Part shown: one piece after another, positions 11,906-22,990 of the stretch
Position numbering within the stretch: the stretch's first letter is position 1
How the letters are laid out: each line of letters begins with the position of its first letter
Source of the DNA: Buddleja alternifolia
Lineage: Eukaryota; Streptophyta; Magnoliopsida; Lamiales; Scrophulariaceae
NCBI GenBank assembly: GCA_019426215.1
Contig: CM033393.1
Coordinates: 48,548,645-48,612,644 of the forward strand
Length of the DNA: 64,000 nt
Reading direction: 5' to 3'
The notes under the pieces: model-generated
What the model saw: the letters and a program-made list of their open reading frames with translations, nothing else
Database searches by the model: none
Told to the model about the DNA's origin: nothing
Program-made: the position numbers and the translations under genes

Positions 11906-13050
11906 TGTTGCAACTCTGTGCAGTTTGTAAGAAAATTTCTGAAAATAGTAATACGACGAACAATATGACAATCGAGGCGAGAGATGAACTCTCTATCCTT
12001 AAAGCTATATTGCCCCGCCTACGGTGGTACGGGATCGTGCAATTAACTTCCCAAGATACAACGATTATATATTTGTAATTGAACCACTTCAAGAACAAAA
12101 CCCACGAACTATATTTGCCCAAGAACTCTCAGAATTTTTATGTATGTAGAATGCTTTAAGACAATGCAGAATTATTTTCTGTTTTTGGTGTGGTTTGAAC
12201 ACAACCTGGGAGAGCCTTTTTATAGGCAACAAAACCAGATTGAAAACCAAAATAGAAAGCCAAAAAGAATCAGCTGATGAATGTCAAAAGTTTCGGCTCC
12301 AAAAGAAACAAAACACTTTAACTTTCGGCTGGTAATTTTGGCTGGAGACAGGTAAGGAAACGTCTGAAATCCTCAGCATGAGAAAGGAACAGGAGACATG
12401 CCTTGCTGGTTTCTAGAAGAAGAAACTAGAAGATACTAGAAATGGGCCTAAATTAATTAGTTAATTTTGGCCCAAAAGAGAACTGAGCCCAATTAATCAA
12501 ATTAATTAAACTTTGGCTCAAAAAGATAAGAAGAGGTCCAAAGCCCAACAACCACACATCTTAGCCAAAGCCCAAAGCCCAAAGCCCAAGGCCCACGGCC
12601 CAACGACCCGCGACCCGAACCCGGCCCCGGCCCGAGCCCGAGCCCATGGTCCGTGGTCCGAGGTCCGGTCCGGTCCACCGGACCGCCCGAGTGAGGAGCT
12701 AAGAAATTGGGCCAAGACACAATTACATAGCTCTTCCCCCCTTCACACAAAGGACCAAAGTGGATGACCCAAAGGGCCAACCCTTTACCTTTAGGCAAAT
12801 GTATATAAACTCATACAACTTATGGTTTATATCCAATGTGGGATATACACATTCAAACACCCAACATTAGCAATTAATTTCTCATTCGTTTCAACTCCGA
12901 ATTGAGAAATTCGAAATGCTAAACTAATCTACTCTCGGAGTAGAATAAAAATATCCAATACAACTTAGTATCCCCGATACTTATGGTGTTCGAATTTCAT
13001 ACGCAAAAGTGGTGTTCACACACCTTTTCATATACCCACAAATGCCAACA
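11906..13050 (-). repeat. 5' LTR of the copia element (1145 bp)
   Basis: Begins TGTTGCAACTCTG and ends AATGCCAACA on the + strand. A TATA motif, TATAAAAA on the - strand, lies at 12217-12224 and is the likely promoter core of the element. A strongly GC-rich stretch with repeated GGCCC and CCGGTCC units lies at about 12570-12690, upstream of the TATA box in the direction of transcription. Confidence 0.95.
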
Positions 13051-13597
13051 GGTCTTTCATATACCAATTGATCTGTATTATGTCATATTAGTACATAATA
13101 TGATCATGTGTTGATGTAACACAATACAGGCCACTTGGTGTTCAAGACCCGATGCACCCAAGAATTTTTCCTAACAAAATTAGTTTCGAGTGGATGACAC
13201 GTTATTTCTTATTTTTTGATTTTTTTAGAAATGTTTCTCATCAAAATGCATTTGTTTGGTATTTTTAAAAAAAATTATGCTACACTCAATTTTAAAATCT
13301 CAAATTTTCCTAAAAAATGAAATTAAATCTCATTTTTTTCAGAAAATTCAATTTTCTTACTATCGGTGATTAGATACTTCACAACAATTAAAAATTCTTT
13401 ATCCCCCAATATCTTATTATAATCATTAAAATAATCACATGCTAGATCACATAATTCGCCAGCCAACCCCGCCGCAGTGGCGCTCGAGTCGCACTCTGAC
13501 GACTTTGGAGGGGGAGCGCCGCTTTAAAATACAATAAATCGCGAACTTAATTTTCTAAATTCGCGACTTTTATAACTCAAATATTGACAACAAAAAC

Positions 13598-15298
13598 GGT
13601 CGCTTCTTCACTCTTGAACCTTGGCAGAACTTCTCATGTATTTCAGTAATGCAACGCGCAATTACGGCTGAACCCTTGTTAAACTGTACTTAAAAACTCC
13701 TATTTAAGTTGAGTCTCGCAGCCACATAAGTTGGTTAGGAAGAGAAGGTTAAAAGGTAAGTTTAACCTTGAAAAAAATAGCATTAAAAGATGCTTCATAT
13801 AAAAAAACATCCTAACACAGTTAATGTCTTGTCGACCCATTTTAAGGAACAAAAGGAAGGGGGCTACAATTGTATCAAAACGTAAAAAAAATGGGGTTCG
13901 ACCTATACACCATGTGGATGTGAGAAAGACACATTACTTATTTTTTAGTTCAAAATTATTTCATATCCACATGATATATGTATGGGGCCCAAGACCCGGT
14001 CAATACTACCTTTTCCCAAAAATAGGAGGCATATAAAATTTCGGAATATAACTGATTCCCATATGTAGATAGTACAGGACTCGGCTGTTGAGCACTCACA
14101 TTCCGATGTGCCATAAAGTTGAAAATATGTAGTTCGTGTTATTATTTGGCAGTTGAGCACTTGAGGGTACTTTAATGCCATAACCATGATTCAAAATCGT
14201 GGTATTAATGATAATATCGGCATGTGTAGTTTCATATCGATCGGGTCTTATTGGGATATTATCGGGCGATGTGAAATAAAGCATGATAGGTTTGCTAAAA
14301 AAATTATATAATTGTGATTAAATAGAAAACAAAAGTTTTCATTAATTGATACATTGTAAAAGAAAATATCGCAATAGATATAAATAATTTAAATATAATA
14401 TTATTGTCGAACCTAAAGTTGTAATAGAAAAGAGTACTTTGATAATTATATAATAAGTTTTCAAGGTATATGTAATAATATACCCATTAAATTATATCCT
14501 AAAGCATATTTATAAAAAATTAATAAAAATTTTATTCTTGAAAATAATATCCGAGATGTCCTATATTAGTCGATATTATCATCGATAATTTCTAGATACG
14601 ATCGATAATATCATTGTATCGGCGATATCATCCGATATTATCGGATGTTATCGGCGATATGTATAATCCCAGATTATATTAGATATCGCCCTATATTATC
14701 GGATCGACAAGGGCCGATCCGGATACGTATCGGCCGGTATTATCGGATATCGGCCGATACTTTGAACCATGGCCATAACCTACCAAAAGGAAAATTGGTT
14801 AGTGCACCCGATCTTCCATACAGTCAATATAGGCCATGTTGTTTCCCAAACAAAATAAGTTCGGATTGGATGACACGTTGTTTCTTATTTTTAGATTTTT
14901 TTAGAGATGTTTCTCATCAAAATGCATTTGTTTGGTATTTTCTGGAAAAAAAAAATCAAAAAAATGCTACACTCGATTTTAAAATCTCAATTTTTCTTGA
15001 AAAATCTAATTAAGTCCCATTTTTCTCAGATTTTTTTTTTAGAAAATTCAATTTTTTTAATTTTTTTTTACTATCAATGGTTAGACACCTCAAACAACAA
15101 TCAAAAGTTCTTTATCCCCCAATATCTTATTAAAGACAAGACATCAAAATAATCACATGCTAGTCACATAATTCGCCTGTCACTCGAGTCGCGCTCCGGT
15201 GACTTTGGAACGGGAGCGCCGCTTTAAAATACACTAAATCACGAACTTAATTTTCTAAACTCGCTACTTTTATAACTCAAATATTGACAACAAAAACA
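13598..15298 (+). repeat. Right copy of the tandem noncoding duplication
   Basis: Matches the left copy (4049-13597) at its start (GGTCGCTTCTTCACTCTTG) and its end (GACAACAAAAAC at about 15287-15298). Shared marker segments include AAAACTCCTATTTAAGTTGA, TGCATTTGTTTGGTATTTT and GGGAGCGCCGCTTTAAAATAC. Similarity looks like 80-90 percent by eye. This copy carries about 130 bp at 13885-14020 that the left copy lacks, and the hAT-like MITE at 14185-14771. No coding capacity is seen. Confidence 0.75.
14185..14771. mobile_element. hAT-like MITE, 8-bp TSD, CGATAT-rich
   Basis: Flanked by exact 8-bp duplications GCCATAAC (14177-14184 and 14772-14779). The left end is CATGATTCAAAAT and the reverse complement of the right end is CATGGTTCAAAGT, giving imperfect terminal inverted repeats. 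The right half (about 14560-14760) is packed with CGATAT, ATCGG and TATCGGCCGATA-type motifs, like the subterminal binding repeats of hAT transposons. The corresponding site in the left duplicate (near 5873) is empty. There is no transposase. Confidence 0.8.
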
Positions 15299-15482
15299 GC
15301 GTCTAAATTTGTAAAAAATGGAGTGGAAGGCTCGAAAATGAAGTTCTTGCTCAGTTGAAGAGAAAGTGGTGTCGTTCGCTGGGATGAAAGAAGAAAGAAC
15401 CTTGTTAGTTAGAAAGAAAGACCTTGCTAGATAGGAAGAGGAGTGTTAGTGTATTTATGTTAAGCAAAATGAGTCTATGATG
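15299..15482. other. Short noncoding spacer
   Basis: Purine-rich sequence with repeats of GAAAGAAAG type. No gene or clear regulatory element is visible. Confidence 0.4.
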
Positions 15483-15641
15483 GGGGATAATTCTATGGTA
15501 TATCGGGAGCGTTACTCCAAGGTGTACCATTGTTTCTAACTCTTTCACACAACTGTGTGTGGGGTCCACACACAGTACACTTCAGTGTGTGAAAGAAATA
15601 GACATAAGGAATGTTACTCCCAATCTACCATAAAAAAATCC
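15483..15641. mobile_element. Hairpin-forming MITE, 159 bp
   Basis: The two halves are imperfect inverted repeats of about 75 bp: ATGGTATATCGGGAGCGTTAC on the left pairs with the reverse complement of GTTACTCCCAATCTACCAT on the right, and CACACAGTTGTGTGA-like arms meet in the middle. It is flanked by CTATGATG at 15475-15482 and 15642-15649 (8 bp exact), consistent with hAT or Mutator-type transposition. The superfamily is uncertain. Confidence 0.65.
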
Positions 15642-15649
15642 CTATGATG

Positions 15650-17121
15650 AGCTGTAGCATAAGATTCAAAATTGAATTTGAAAAATCAAAAAGAAGAAAC
15701 AGGGGGAAGGTATAAAAACAAAAGAAGAGGGAGAAAGAGATGGTGTGGAAGGAAGAAAGGACAGTGGTTGGCTAGGGTTTTCAATAAGCAAATACAATTT
15801 AATTATTTATTGTTTTAAAAAAGTTGTTCAAAAATAAAGGAGATATTTTCACCTGCCTTGGTACTTTTTTTCTTTTGAATGGACTTGTCTTTTTTTTGTT
15901 TTTGATTGAAATTGGACCTGCCTTGTTACTTAGAAGTTATAATAAAGATTAACTATAAGCTATCACACTTCTGGGTAATATGATGGAAATTAATTGATGG
16001 CCTCGAATTTTTGAACTTCATGATAATTACGTAATCAACTATAAACTATAAGCGTACCTGAATCCATAGCTATGAATTTCACCGAATGATTATGTCTTCC
16101 ACTTGAACGTACGCCGTAAGATTTTTCTTCGGACGATGAGATTCCAGAGAGAAAGGAGGCTTTATGAGCGAGAAGTTCTAATTTTTTTCCGTACGTCAAA
16201 TGGGGACCAAAACCCCTATATATAGATGTAGGACTTATTTGCAAATCAGTCCATCATAAATTGCAATTCAATCCTCAGGCTTTCTACACATTTTAAATAT
16301 GACCCCATATCCAATAAGTTAACATGGGCCTATAAAACTTAATTGCATCATTTAATCAAAGCCCAAAATTTATCTAATATATGATATACAATTCAAACTG
16401 CAGTGCACACACGTCTGCGTACACGAATGCGTATGATTGTGATATGCACATAATATAAGTCCACCAAATAATTCCAACATAATACACTATAATTTATATA
16501 AATAGTTTTTAAAATAGTTTTATTAGACACTCTAAAGCGCTCCCACTATTAATTTTTTTTTTTAATTTTGACGCTCTCGTGCTCCCACTCTTGTTTTATG
16601 TGACTTAGATCACTTGTAGATTCAAAATAACGCAAGGTACGAAATAGGTTCCATTTTGCATATTTTATGCCTTAATCATGAGTTTAACCTGAGTATGTCT
16701 AAGTTTCGTATAAAATAAAAACTCTTTCATACATATTTCCGCCCCCCTCCCCCCCACCCGCCCGCAAAAAAAAAAATTACAAAAATGACATATCGCATCA
16801 CACCTAATTATCATATTTTTTTCTATAATTTTTTTTTTAACAAAACGCACTTCCGCCATCTTATATCTACTCACTTAAAAATAAATTCTCTCATTTTTAC
16901 TAAAGAAATAAAAATGGAAAATGACATCCCCACCAATCGGTGCCTAACTAGCCCTTTTTCTTTTGTTTTATAAGATCTATTATTAATTTATTATTATAAT
17001 TTTCTTTGGTAACTTTAGCTCACACTGTAGAAGTTAGAACCGATGTCCTACTTTCCCTTTTTATGAGAATTACAATTCCATTTGACAACCCGACTAATTT
17101 GTGGCCCTTGAGATCGGTTAC
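15650..17121. other. Noncoding stretch with possible LTR remnant
   Basis: No gene found. At about 16030-16260 the sequence has features of a decayed LTR on the - strand: a TATA-like CTATATATAG near 16219 and an upstream block ending near GCGTACCTGAATCCAT. No second LTR or coding part was found. A C-rich tract followed by an A-run lies at about 16740-16776. The rest is AT-rich. Confidence 0.3.
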
Positions 17122-17571
17122 GCTCTGTTTGTATATGTTTCATTTCATTTTTAATTGTCGTTTTCTAAAACTAATGAACAAATGAGTCTATGTTTGCCTG
17201 TTTTTCCAATCCACTTTTTTCATTTTCATATGAAAATAAAAATACACTTTAATTGAAAATATTCTTATTCCCATTTTCACATTTACGTTCCCAATAAATT
17301 TCAATCACTCTTTCAAAATTATATTTCACATCATTTTTCTCTCACTTTCTTTTTATCACTTTTTTCTCCCTCTTATATCTTCTTTCTTTACCCTTTCTCT
17401 ATCATCTAATTATTACTTTTCAATCGTTTCAGGCATCACCAATTTCAACAATGTCCAAAAACACAACCAAACACACCTTACTTTTTTCACATGAAAATCA
17501 AAAAACTTATTCTCCCATACAATTTTAAAAATGACGGTTGAAAATGAATTGGAAACACATCCAAACAGACC
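17122..17571. mobile_element. Possible Tourist-like MITE remnant
   Basis: The left end (GCTCTGTTTGTATATGTTTC) matches the reverse complement of the right end (GGTCTGTTTGGATGTGTTTC) over about 40 bp, in the style of GGNCTGTTTGG ends of Tourist elements. The interior is T-rich. No matching target duplication was found, so the limits are tentative. Confidence 0.45.
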
Positions 17572-18469
17572 CTGGGTTTTTTTATTTTTGTATGAAAACG
17601 ACGATTTGTTTGGTTGTATTTCTTAAAATGATCGGAATTGATGATATGTGAAATTATTGATTTAGTTAAAAGTAATGATTATATATATAGTATAGATAAT
17701 ATAGTAAATAATATTATATTGATTAAATATATTTGTAAGTAAAAATAATAAAAATTGGCTAAAAAAAACACTAAAAATACTCAAAATGGATCTTAAAATG
17801 TCACAAGCATGTGAGGATTAATACTATGTATTTTATTTCATTATAGCACCCCAATTGTTGCCGAAAAAATGAATTTTTAGAAGGAGATGTGAGAGAAAGA
17901 AAAAAAGGTGAGTCTGAATTGGTAAAAGTAAAAAATAATTATTGGATAATGTGTAAGTAAAAATAAAAATAAGTATATTTTCAATTAAAAATAGTGTAAA
18001 TTGTGTATTTTCATTTTCAAATGAGAAAAAAATTGAAAATATTGTAATAAAAACACAAACAAACATAGCCTTAGTTTTTTTTAGCTCATTTGGATATTTC
18101 ATCTCCATTTCAAATTATATACACATGTTACATGCATGTACTGCTTTTCTCATTCCAATATTTCTAAATTTATGGAAGGTAATTGTTAATTGCGCTCCAA
18201 AATTTACTATCCGCGCTCCAAGTCTTTTTGTTGACGAAGGAAATGACACAATTGCCCATTGGCCCCATTTCAGTCACTAACTTAACTAAGACCTCGATTT
18301 TGTCCTCAAAAGTCAAAATTGCGATCTTTTCCCTTAGTAAGACAGAAAGTCCTTTATTTCGTGGTACATGACTTAAAAGATGGCCTTTTTCTTGCTCTCT
18401 CTCCTGCATCTATAATTTGGGGGTTTGCTCGATACTCTGGGTGTGGCAGAATTTGACAAGTGTCCCCTT
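17572..18469. other. AT-rich noncoding stretch
   Basis: Includes a second pair of weakly inverted ends (about 17597 and 18073, ending ACAAACAAACATAGCC) that may mark another decayed MITE. No coding sequence is supported. ORFs here are translations of low-complexity T-rich DNA. Confidence 0.35.
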
Positions 18470-19235
18470 TCACTTTTTGTACTTTTTCATGTTTTGGTTT
18501 TTAATTTTCTTTTTTTTCAAATATTGCTTGCACTACTTTTTCATTTTTGGTTTTCTTTTCTGTCAAAAATTGTTGGCAGCTTTTTTGATTTTTTTTCTCC
18601 CTTTTTTTCTATTTCATTTTCTTTTAGCTAAATATAATTTCTTATGTTTGTCGGTTTATTTCTTGTTGAAATATAATCTATGAATATTATTTTTTAATTA
18701 TGGACCTATTACTTGTTAAACACCTAAAAAAAAGTTTCTTTTCTCTAATTCATAATTTGTGACTAAATACCTTTACACCACAATTTATATTATGACTTAC
18801 AACTTATGATGCACGAACACGGACACAGGACACGAATACATGATTTTTTTTTAAAATTAGTACATAGACACGGCTAAGACACAAATATTTATGTGTATTT
18901 TTTCTTTTCTCTCAATAGTTGGACACGGACACGGCTCGTGTCCGATATTGCACGGGATGATTTTTCAGAGTGTCTTGTTTTCTTGAAATTACACATAACG
19001 TTGCAAGCAAATTACATCTTGTTTTCTTGAAATTTTCTTAACAAACATTATATTTAAATTCTAGCTAAAAGAAATTGAAATAGAAAAAGAGAAAGAGAGA
19101 AAAAAAATAAAAAAAAACTCCCAACAAGTTTTGATAGAAAAGGAAATCAAAAATGAAAAAGTGCAAAGCAATTTTTGAAAGAAAAGAAAATCAAAAACCA
19201 AAGCATAAAAAATACAAAAAGTGAAAATCAAAAGC
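18470..19235. repeat. Fold-back repeat with arms of about 165 bp
   Basis: Arm 18470-18640 is similar (about 80 percent by eye) to the reverse complement of 19056-19235; both contain CACTTTTTGTA, TTTGGTTTTTNATTTTCTTT and TTTCTTTTAGCTA in register. The roughly 415-bp loop includes a degenerate fragment (about 18812-18985) of the CACGGACACG family found complete at 33367-33866. No TSD was identified. It could be a decayed MITE or Mutator-like element. Confidence 0.6.
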
Positions 19236-19997
19236 CAAAGCCAAAGACTCTCATCCAAGAAACACCACTCATGTCTATATTGAAAAATTAATTTGAGTCA
19301 TCGCATGTTCAACTTAAGGTCGCTCACTAAAAATTACCAAAAAAAAAAAAAAGAAAAAAGTCGCTCACTAAAAATCCATTTAACTTCAATTCTTTTAACA
19401 TAATTGAGCTTGAAAATATGTTCTCGTGAATAATATTTGAAATTCAGTTCGAACTCAACTTAATTAAAGGAAAAAGAAAATATGTATAAAAATATCAAGG
19501 TACTCGAGATATACTCAATAAAACTCATTCGAGTTTAGTTAACTGAAAAATGTAAATAAAAAACAAAGCATCAAGTGGCTATTTTACTCATAAAAAATGA
19601 CATGTCATGTGTAATGTAATTCCGGTGGAATATTCTTCTGGAATATGCTAACATATACAAAAATACCTGTGTAGTTGAGGTGGTTAAGTGAAAATAAAAT
19701 AGTTATTCTAAGAAAGTATAAAAACGCGCACAAATGTCTATTAATGAGTTTACCCATAATTGTAGATTCAACCACGTTCGAATGAGTTTAAAATGAGTAT
19801 AATTCGAGTAACTTGAAGTTTTTAAACATATTTTATTTGGAATAGATCTTCTATCACATAATGGTGTCGAAGAATAGACAATTGCTAATAACAATTCAAT
19901 CACGTATAAATAAAATGGACTTGTACATTCCTTATTGATGCGACAACATTTATGAGATAGGAGATCCGCCCGAACTAACTTAAGCAACGTTGAAACT
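19236..19997. other. Noncoding spacer
   Basis: AT-rich with an A-run at about 19339-19358. No gene, RNA or clear repeat boundary is visible. Confidence 0.4.
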
Positions 19998-21200
19998 TCA
20001 CGCCCCAATTTCGGGCCGCGTGATGGCCATGTCTCTAAGCCCGATGGCTCTAAGACACGAAGCCCAGAGTTCAAAGCAATTCATAATTCAAAATAACCCT
20101 CTTTATTGAAAAATAGTTAAATTACCAGAATTTTCAATATACGGTAATAAACAATCTCAAATACTTTTTATTGATTTCAAATAAACTAAAAATTGCAAAA
20201 CACGAGTTTTCACCATTCCCAAGAGTGTTCTTCATTCTCTTCAGACTCGACTAAACTTTCTGCAAGAATTTAAAATAGTGGTATGAGCAATAAATCGCCC
20301 AGTAAATAGTCCTCATGTCTCCTACCGTCTAGAGCATGTTAACTATAAATATATATTGTGAAATAGTCTAAAACAATGAATCGTTATTTCTCACAAAAAT
20401 CAAAGCACTTTTTGAAAAGAAGAGATCGTTGGAAATAAACATATAGCATATGATCAATTTCATAATGCAACAATAAACAACAATGCTTTGTCAAATATTT
20501 TCAATATATTGTTCAATCAAAGAATTATTCTAATGCTCATGAATTTTTTAGAACCTAGTCAATAACTTGATCAAGACTTGGCTATTTATCCTGCTAGGTA
20601 GACCAAAACTGCTATTAATTCGCTGCAATAGGCTTAAAGGTTTATACTGCTATTAATTCGCCGCAGGTGGCTCAAATATTCAAAGCATTGTATATTTAAA
20701 GCCCTACAGGAGGCCCAGAATTAATTCCTTACCGACAGATACTAATAATTTTCAAAGCATTCGAATCGTTTATATTTCAAAGGGAAACTTTTATGATAAC
20801 ACATTAACATTTTCGAAAACATAGATCATATGGTACACTTTTATATTCAAAACACAAACTAGCATGCTCAAAATCTATTTTTCATATCAAAATAGCTTTA
20901 TCAAAGTAATGTGGATTGGAAAACAGTTTAAGAAACAATAGAAGGAAGAACCACTTACAAGTTTGGAGATTGTCTTTAGCTAAAACGTTCTCAAGTTCTT
21001 CTTCTGCGGGAAACTCTAAGCCTAGATGAAGATTATGAGAATGTGAGAGACAGAGAGAGAAAGGTGCAATTTTCGTAGGTGAGAGCGGGAGTTGTGGGGT
21101 ATTTATAGGGGTTATAGGGTTCCAAATGGAGAGTTTGAGTAGGTTTCTAAGTCCTTAAGGGGTTGGGTTTGCTTGGATAGGCTTAAATATAATAGATGAG
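19998..21200 (+). mobile_element. Probable solo LTR of a Ty3 (Del/Tekay-like) element
   Basis: The block starts near TTCACGCCCCAATTTCGGG and continues with AAGCCCGATGGCTCTAAGAC, a composition typical of plant Del/Tekay LTR starts. About 1.1 kb downstream GGTATTTATAGGGGTTATAG resembles the TATA region of such LTRs. No gag or pol and no second copy is present in the window. The 3' end and the target duplication could not be fixed, so the right limit is approximate. Confidence 0.4.
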
Positions 21201-21293
21201 GTGGTTTTGGAGAGATATACCCATTAAAAGATAAACCTAATTAATAAATCCAAAAATAAGAGTTTAAATGAGAAAATATATAGATATATCAAT

Positions 21294-22981
21294 CGGGTCA
21301 AGATCTAATACATACCCTCTCTTAGATAAGATATAAGACTCAATATATACCATTGGATCAATTAAATCCAACAGTCCAAATCATAAACAGAAACAGGCTG
21401 GAAAAATTGGAAATTAATGAATTAGGGGTATAATAGACAAACTAGCAAAATTATACATCATCCACCTCCCAAAAATAACGCACAGGATCTTCCCCAAAAT
21501 CTTTCCCAAATTGTTACCCACGATCTCCATTCCAATCTCTCAATCTCAGGCCACGATTCATGCAATCAATATATATAATCATATCATCCTCATATTTCGT
21601 TCGATTCACCTAGAAAACAGAAATCGCAATTACAGAGATTATCGGCGCAAGTTTCACTCAAAAAAGCCCGACGATTATCGGCAGAAGAAAACCCTAAATT
21701 ACAGAAAACAAGAAATTGCTTCGTCAATGTTGTGTTTTTGTTTAATTGGCTTGCATATTTGTGTAATATATACTATATAATTTTAAATTAGATCATTCTA
21801 ACTGTATGATTTATAAACTCACATTGTATAATGGCTTAGTCCGTAATGTATAATGGTTTATTGGACACTGTATAATATTTGATTTATACACGCAATGTAT
21901 ATTTTGATGTATAATGCGTTATAACATACTGTATAATTTGATATAAGTTGTTGTATAATTCTTTCAATTCAATATTTGTGTGTTAGTACTAATGATTTAG
22001 CTTCCATCCACTGATGAGCCACTCTGCACACTCAATGGACAATAAAAAATATTGTTGAAAAAGCAGTACATGGAGAACTATAAGAGCAGCATTTAGCAAG
22101 GCTATCCGTGTATAGAACAAAAAGATATGTCAAATAATATTCCAACTTCTGGGAAGATATTGATGGGGATAAAATATCACATTATGTAACTCTATGGATT
22201 ACCTGACGATTTGCATGAAAATGGCCAATGGAAGCTCCAAATTTAAAAATAGATCATTGATAGCAACCAATAATGTGGGCAATGAATTCGCCGGATCCTT
22301 AACAAGGTCCCCTCCAACTCTGTCAACTTCCATATAAACCTGTGTCCATTCTCAAGTAATTCTAAATATATCCATGAAAGCCAACTGTAATTTACGCAAT
22401 GTATATTTTTATTACACACTGTATAATGCCGTTGACTATACTGTATAATGGCTTAGTCCATACTGTATAATGGTTTATTGGACACTGTATAATATTTGAT
22501 TTATCCACAATTAGTGATTTCAAACTATTATACTGTATAATCGCGTTATATGGACTGTATAATGGAATATAATAAACTGTATATTGATGATTAATGTACT
22601 GTATAATATGCAGGAAAAAAATGCAGAATTCAAAAATTTATGATTCGAAAGAAAAAACGAATTTGGAAGCAGAATTGATGAATGATGAAGAAATTTCAGA
22701 TTCTTGTAATGAAATTGATAATTTCTGTAAATAGATCGAATTATAATTAGAAATAAAAATAAATTGGGAAGCAAAATCAGTTATGGAGAAAAATCAAGAA
22801 TCTGTTATGGGAAAATTTAGTTTGTTACGTTTTACTGCCTAAAATGCCCCTCCCATCATTAAAACAATATAAATAATCTGAAAAATAAGATAAACCCACA
22901 CCTTGAGATCAAATTGAATCAAAGGCCTAGATTGGGTTTTAGATCTTACCAAATGCCAAGGTATATATTTGATCCATACCC
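21294..22981. mobile_element. Non-autonomous Mutator-like element with TGTATAAT arrays
   Basis: Flanked by an exact 9-bp direct repeat TATATCAAT (21285-21293 and 22982-22990). The termini are degenerate inverted repeats of about 100 bp or more: CGGGTCAAGATCTAATACAT on the left and, for the reverse complement of the right end, GGGTATGGATCAAATATAT. Inside are two clusters of TGTATAAT units, at about 21815-21960 and 22385-22615, including the near-identical phrase ATGGTTTATTGGACACTG in both. No transposase frame is seen; the ORFs here are short and low-complexity. Confidence 0.65.
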
Positions 22982-22990
22982 TATATCAAT

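Larger units (their letters stand above)
5898..13050 (-). mobile_element. Full-length Ty1/copia LTR retrotransposon
   Basis: It is bounded by near-identical LTRs starting TGTTGCAACTCTG and ending AATGCCAACA, with a perfect 5-bp target duplication GGTCT at 5893-5897 and 13051-13055. It is transcribed on the - strand, so 11906-13050 is the 5' LTR. One continuous gag-pol frame (7609-11847) carries all expected domains in copia order (protease, integrase, reverse transcriptase, RNase H). A purine tract abuts the 3' LTR. By structure it could be autonomous, and the near-identical LTRs point to recent insertion. The expected initiator-tRNA-Met primer site is not visible after the 5' LTR. Confidence 0.95.
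4049..13597 (+). repeat. Left copy of a tandem noncoding duplication, split by insertions
   Basis: Three parts of this interval match, in the same order, the copy at 13598-15298: 4049-about 4460, 5841-5897 and 13056-13597. The left copy begins GGTCGCTTCTTCACTCTTG and ends GACAACAAAAAC exactly where the right copy begins. A 1.4 kb AT-rich block (4461-5840) and the copia element (5898-13050) interrupt it. No gene is visible in the repeated unit. Confidence 0.75.

Noticed and set aside
18417..18683. Phe-rich open frames resembling membrane proteins
   Set aside because: They are translations of T-rich fold-back DNA and have no family features.
21815..22615. Regularly recurring TGTATAAT units as a CRISPR-like array
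   Set aside because: The spacing is irregular, the units are only 8 bp and the DNA is a plant nuclear genome. They belong to a transposon.
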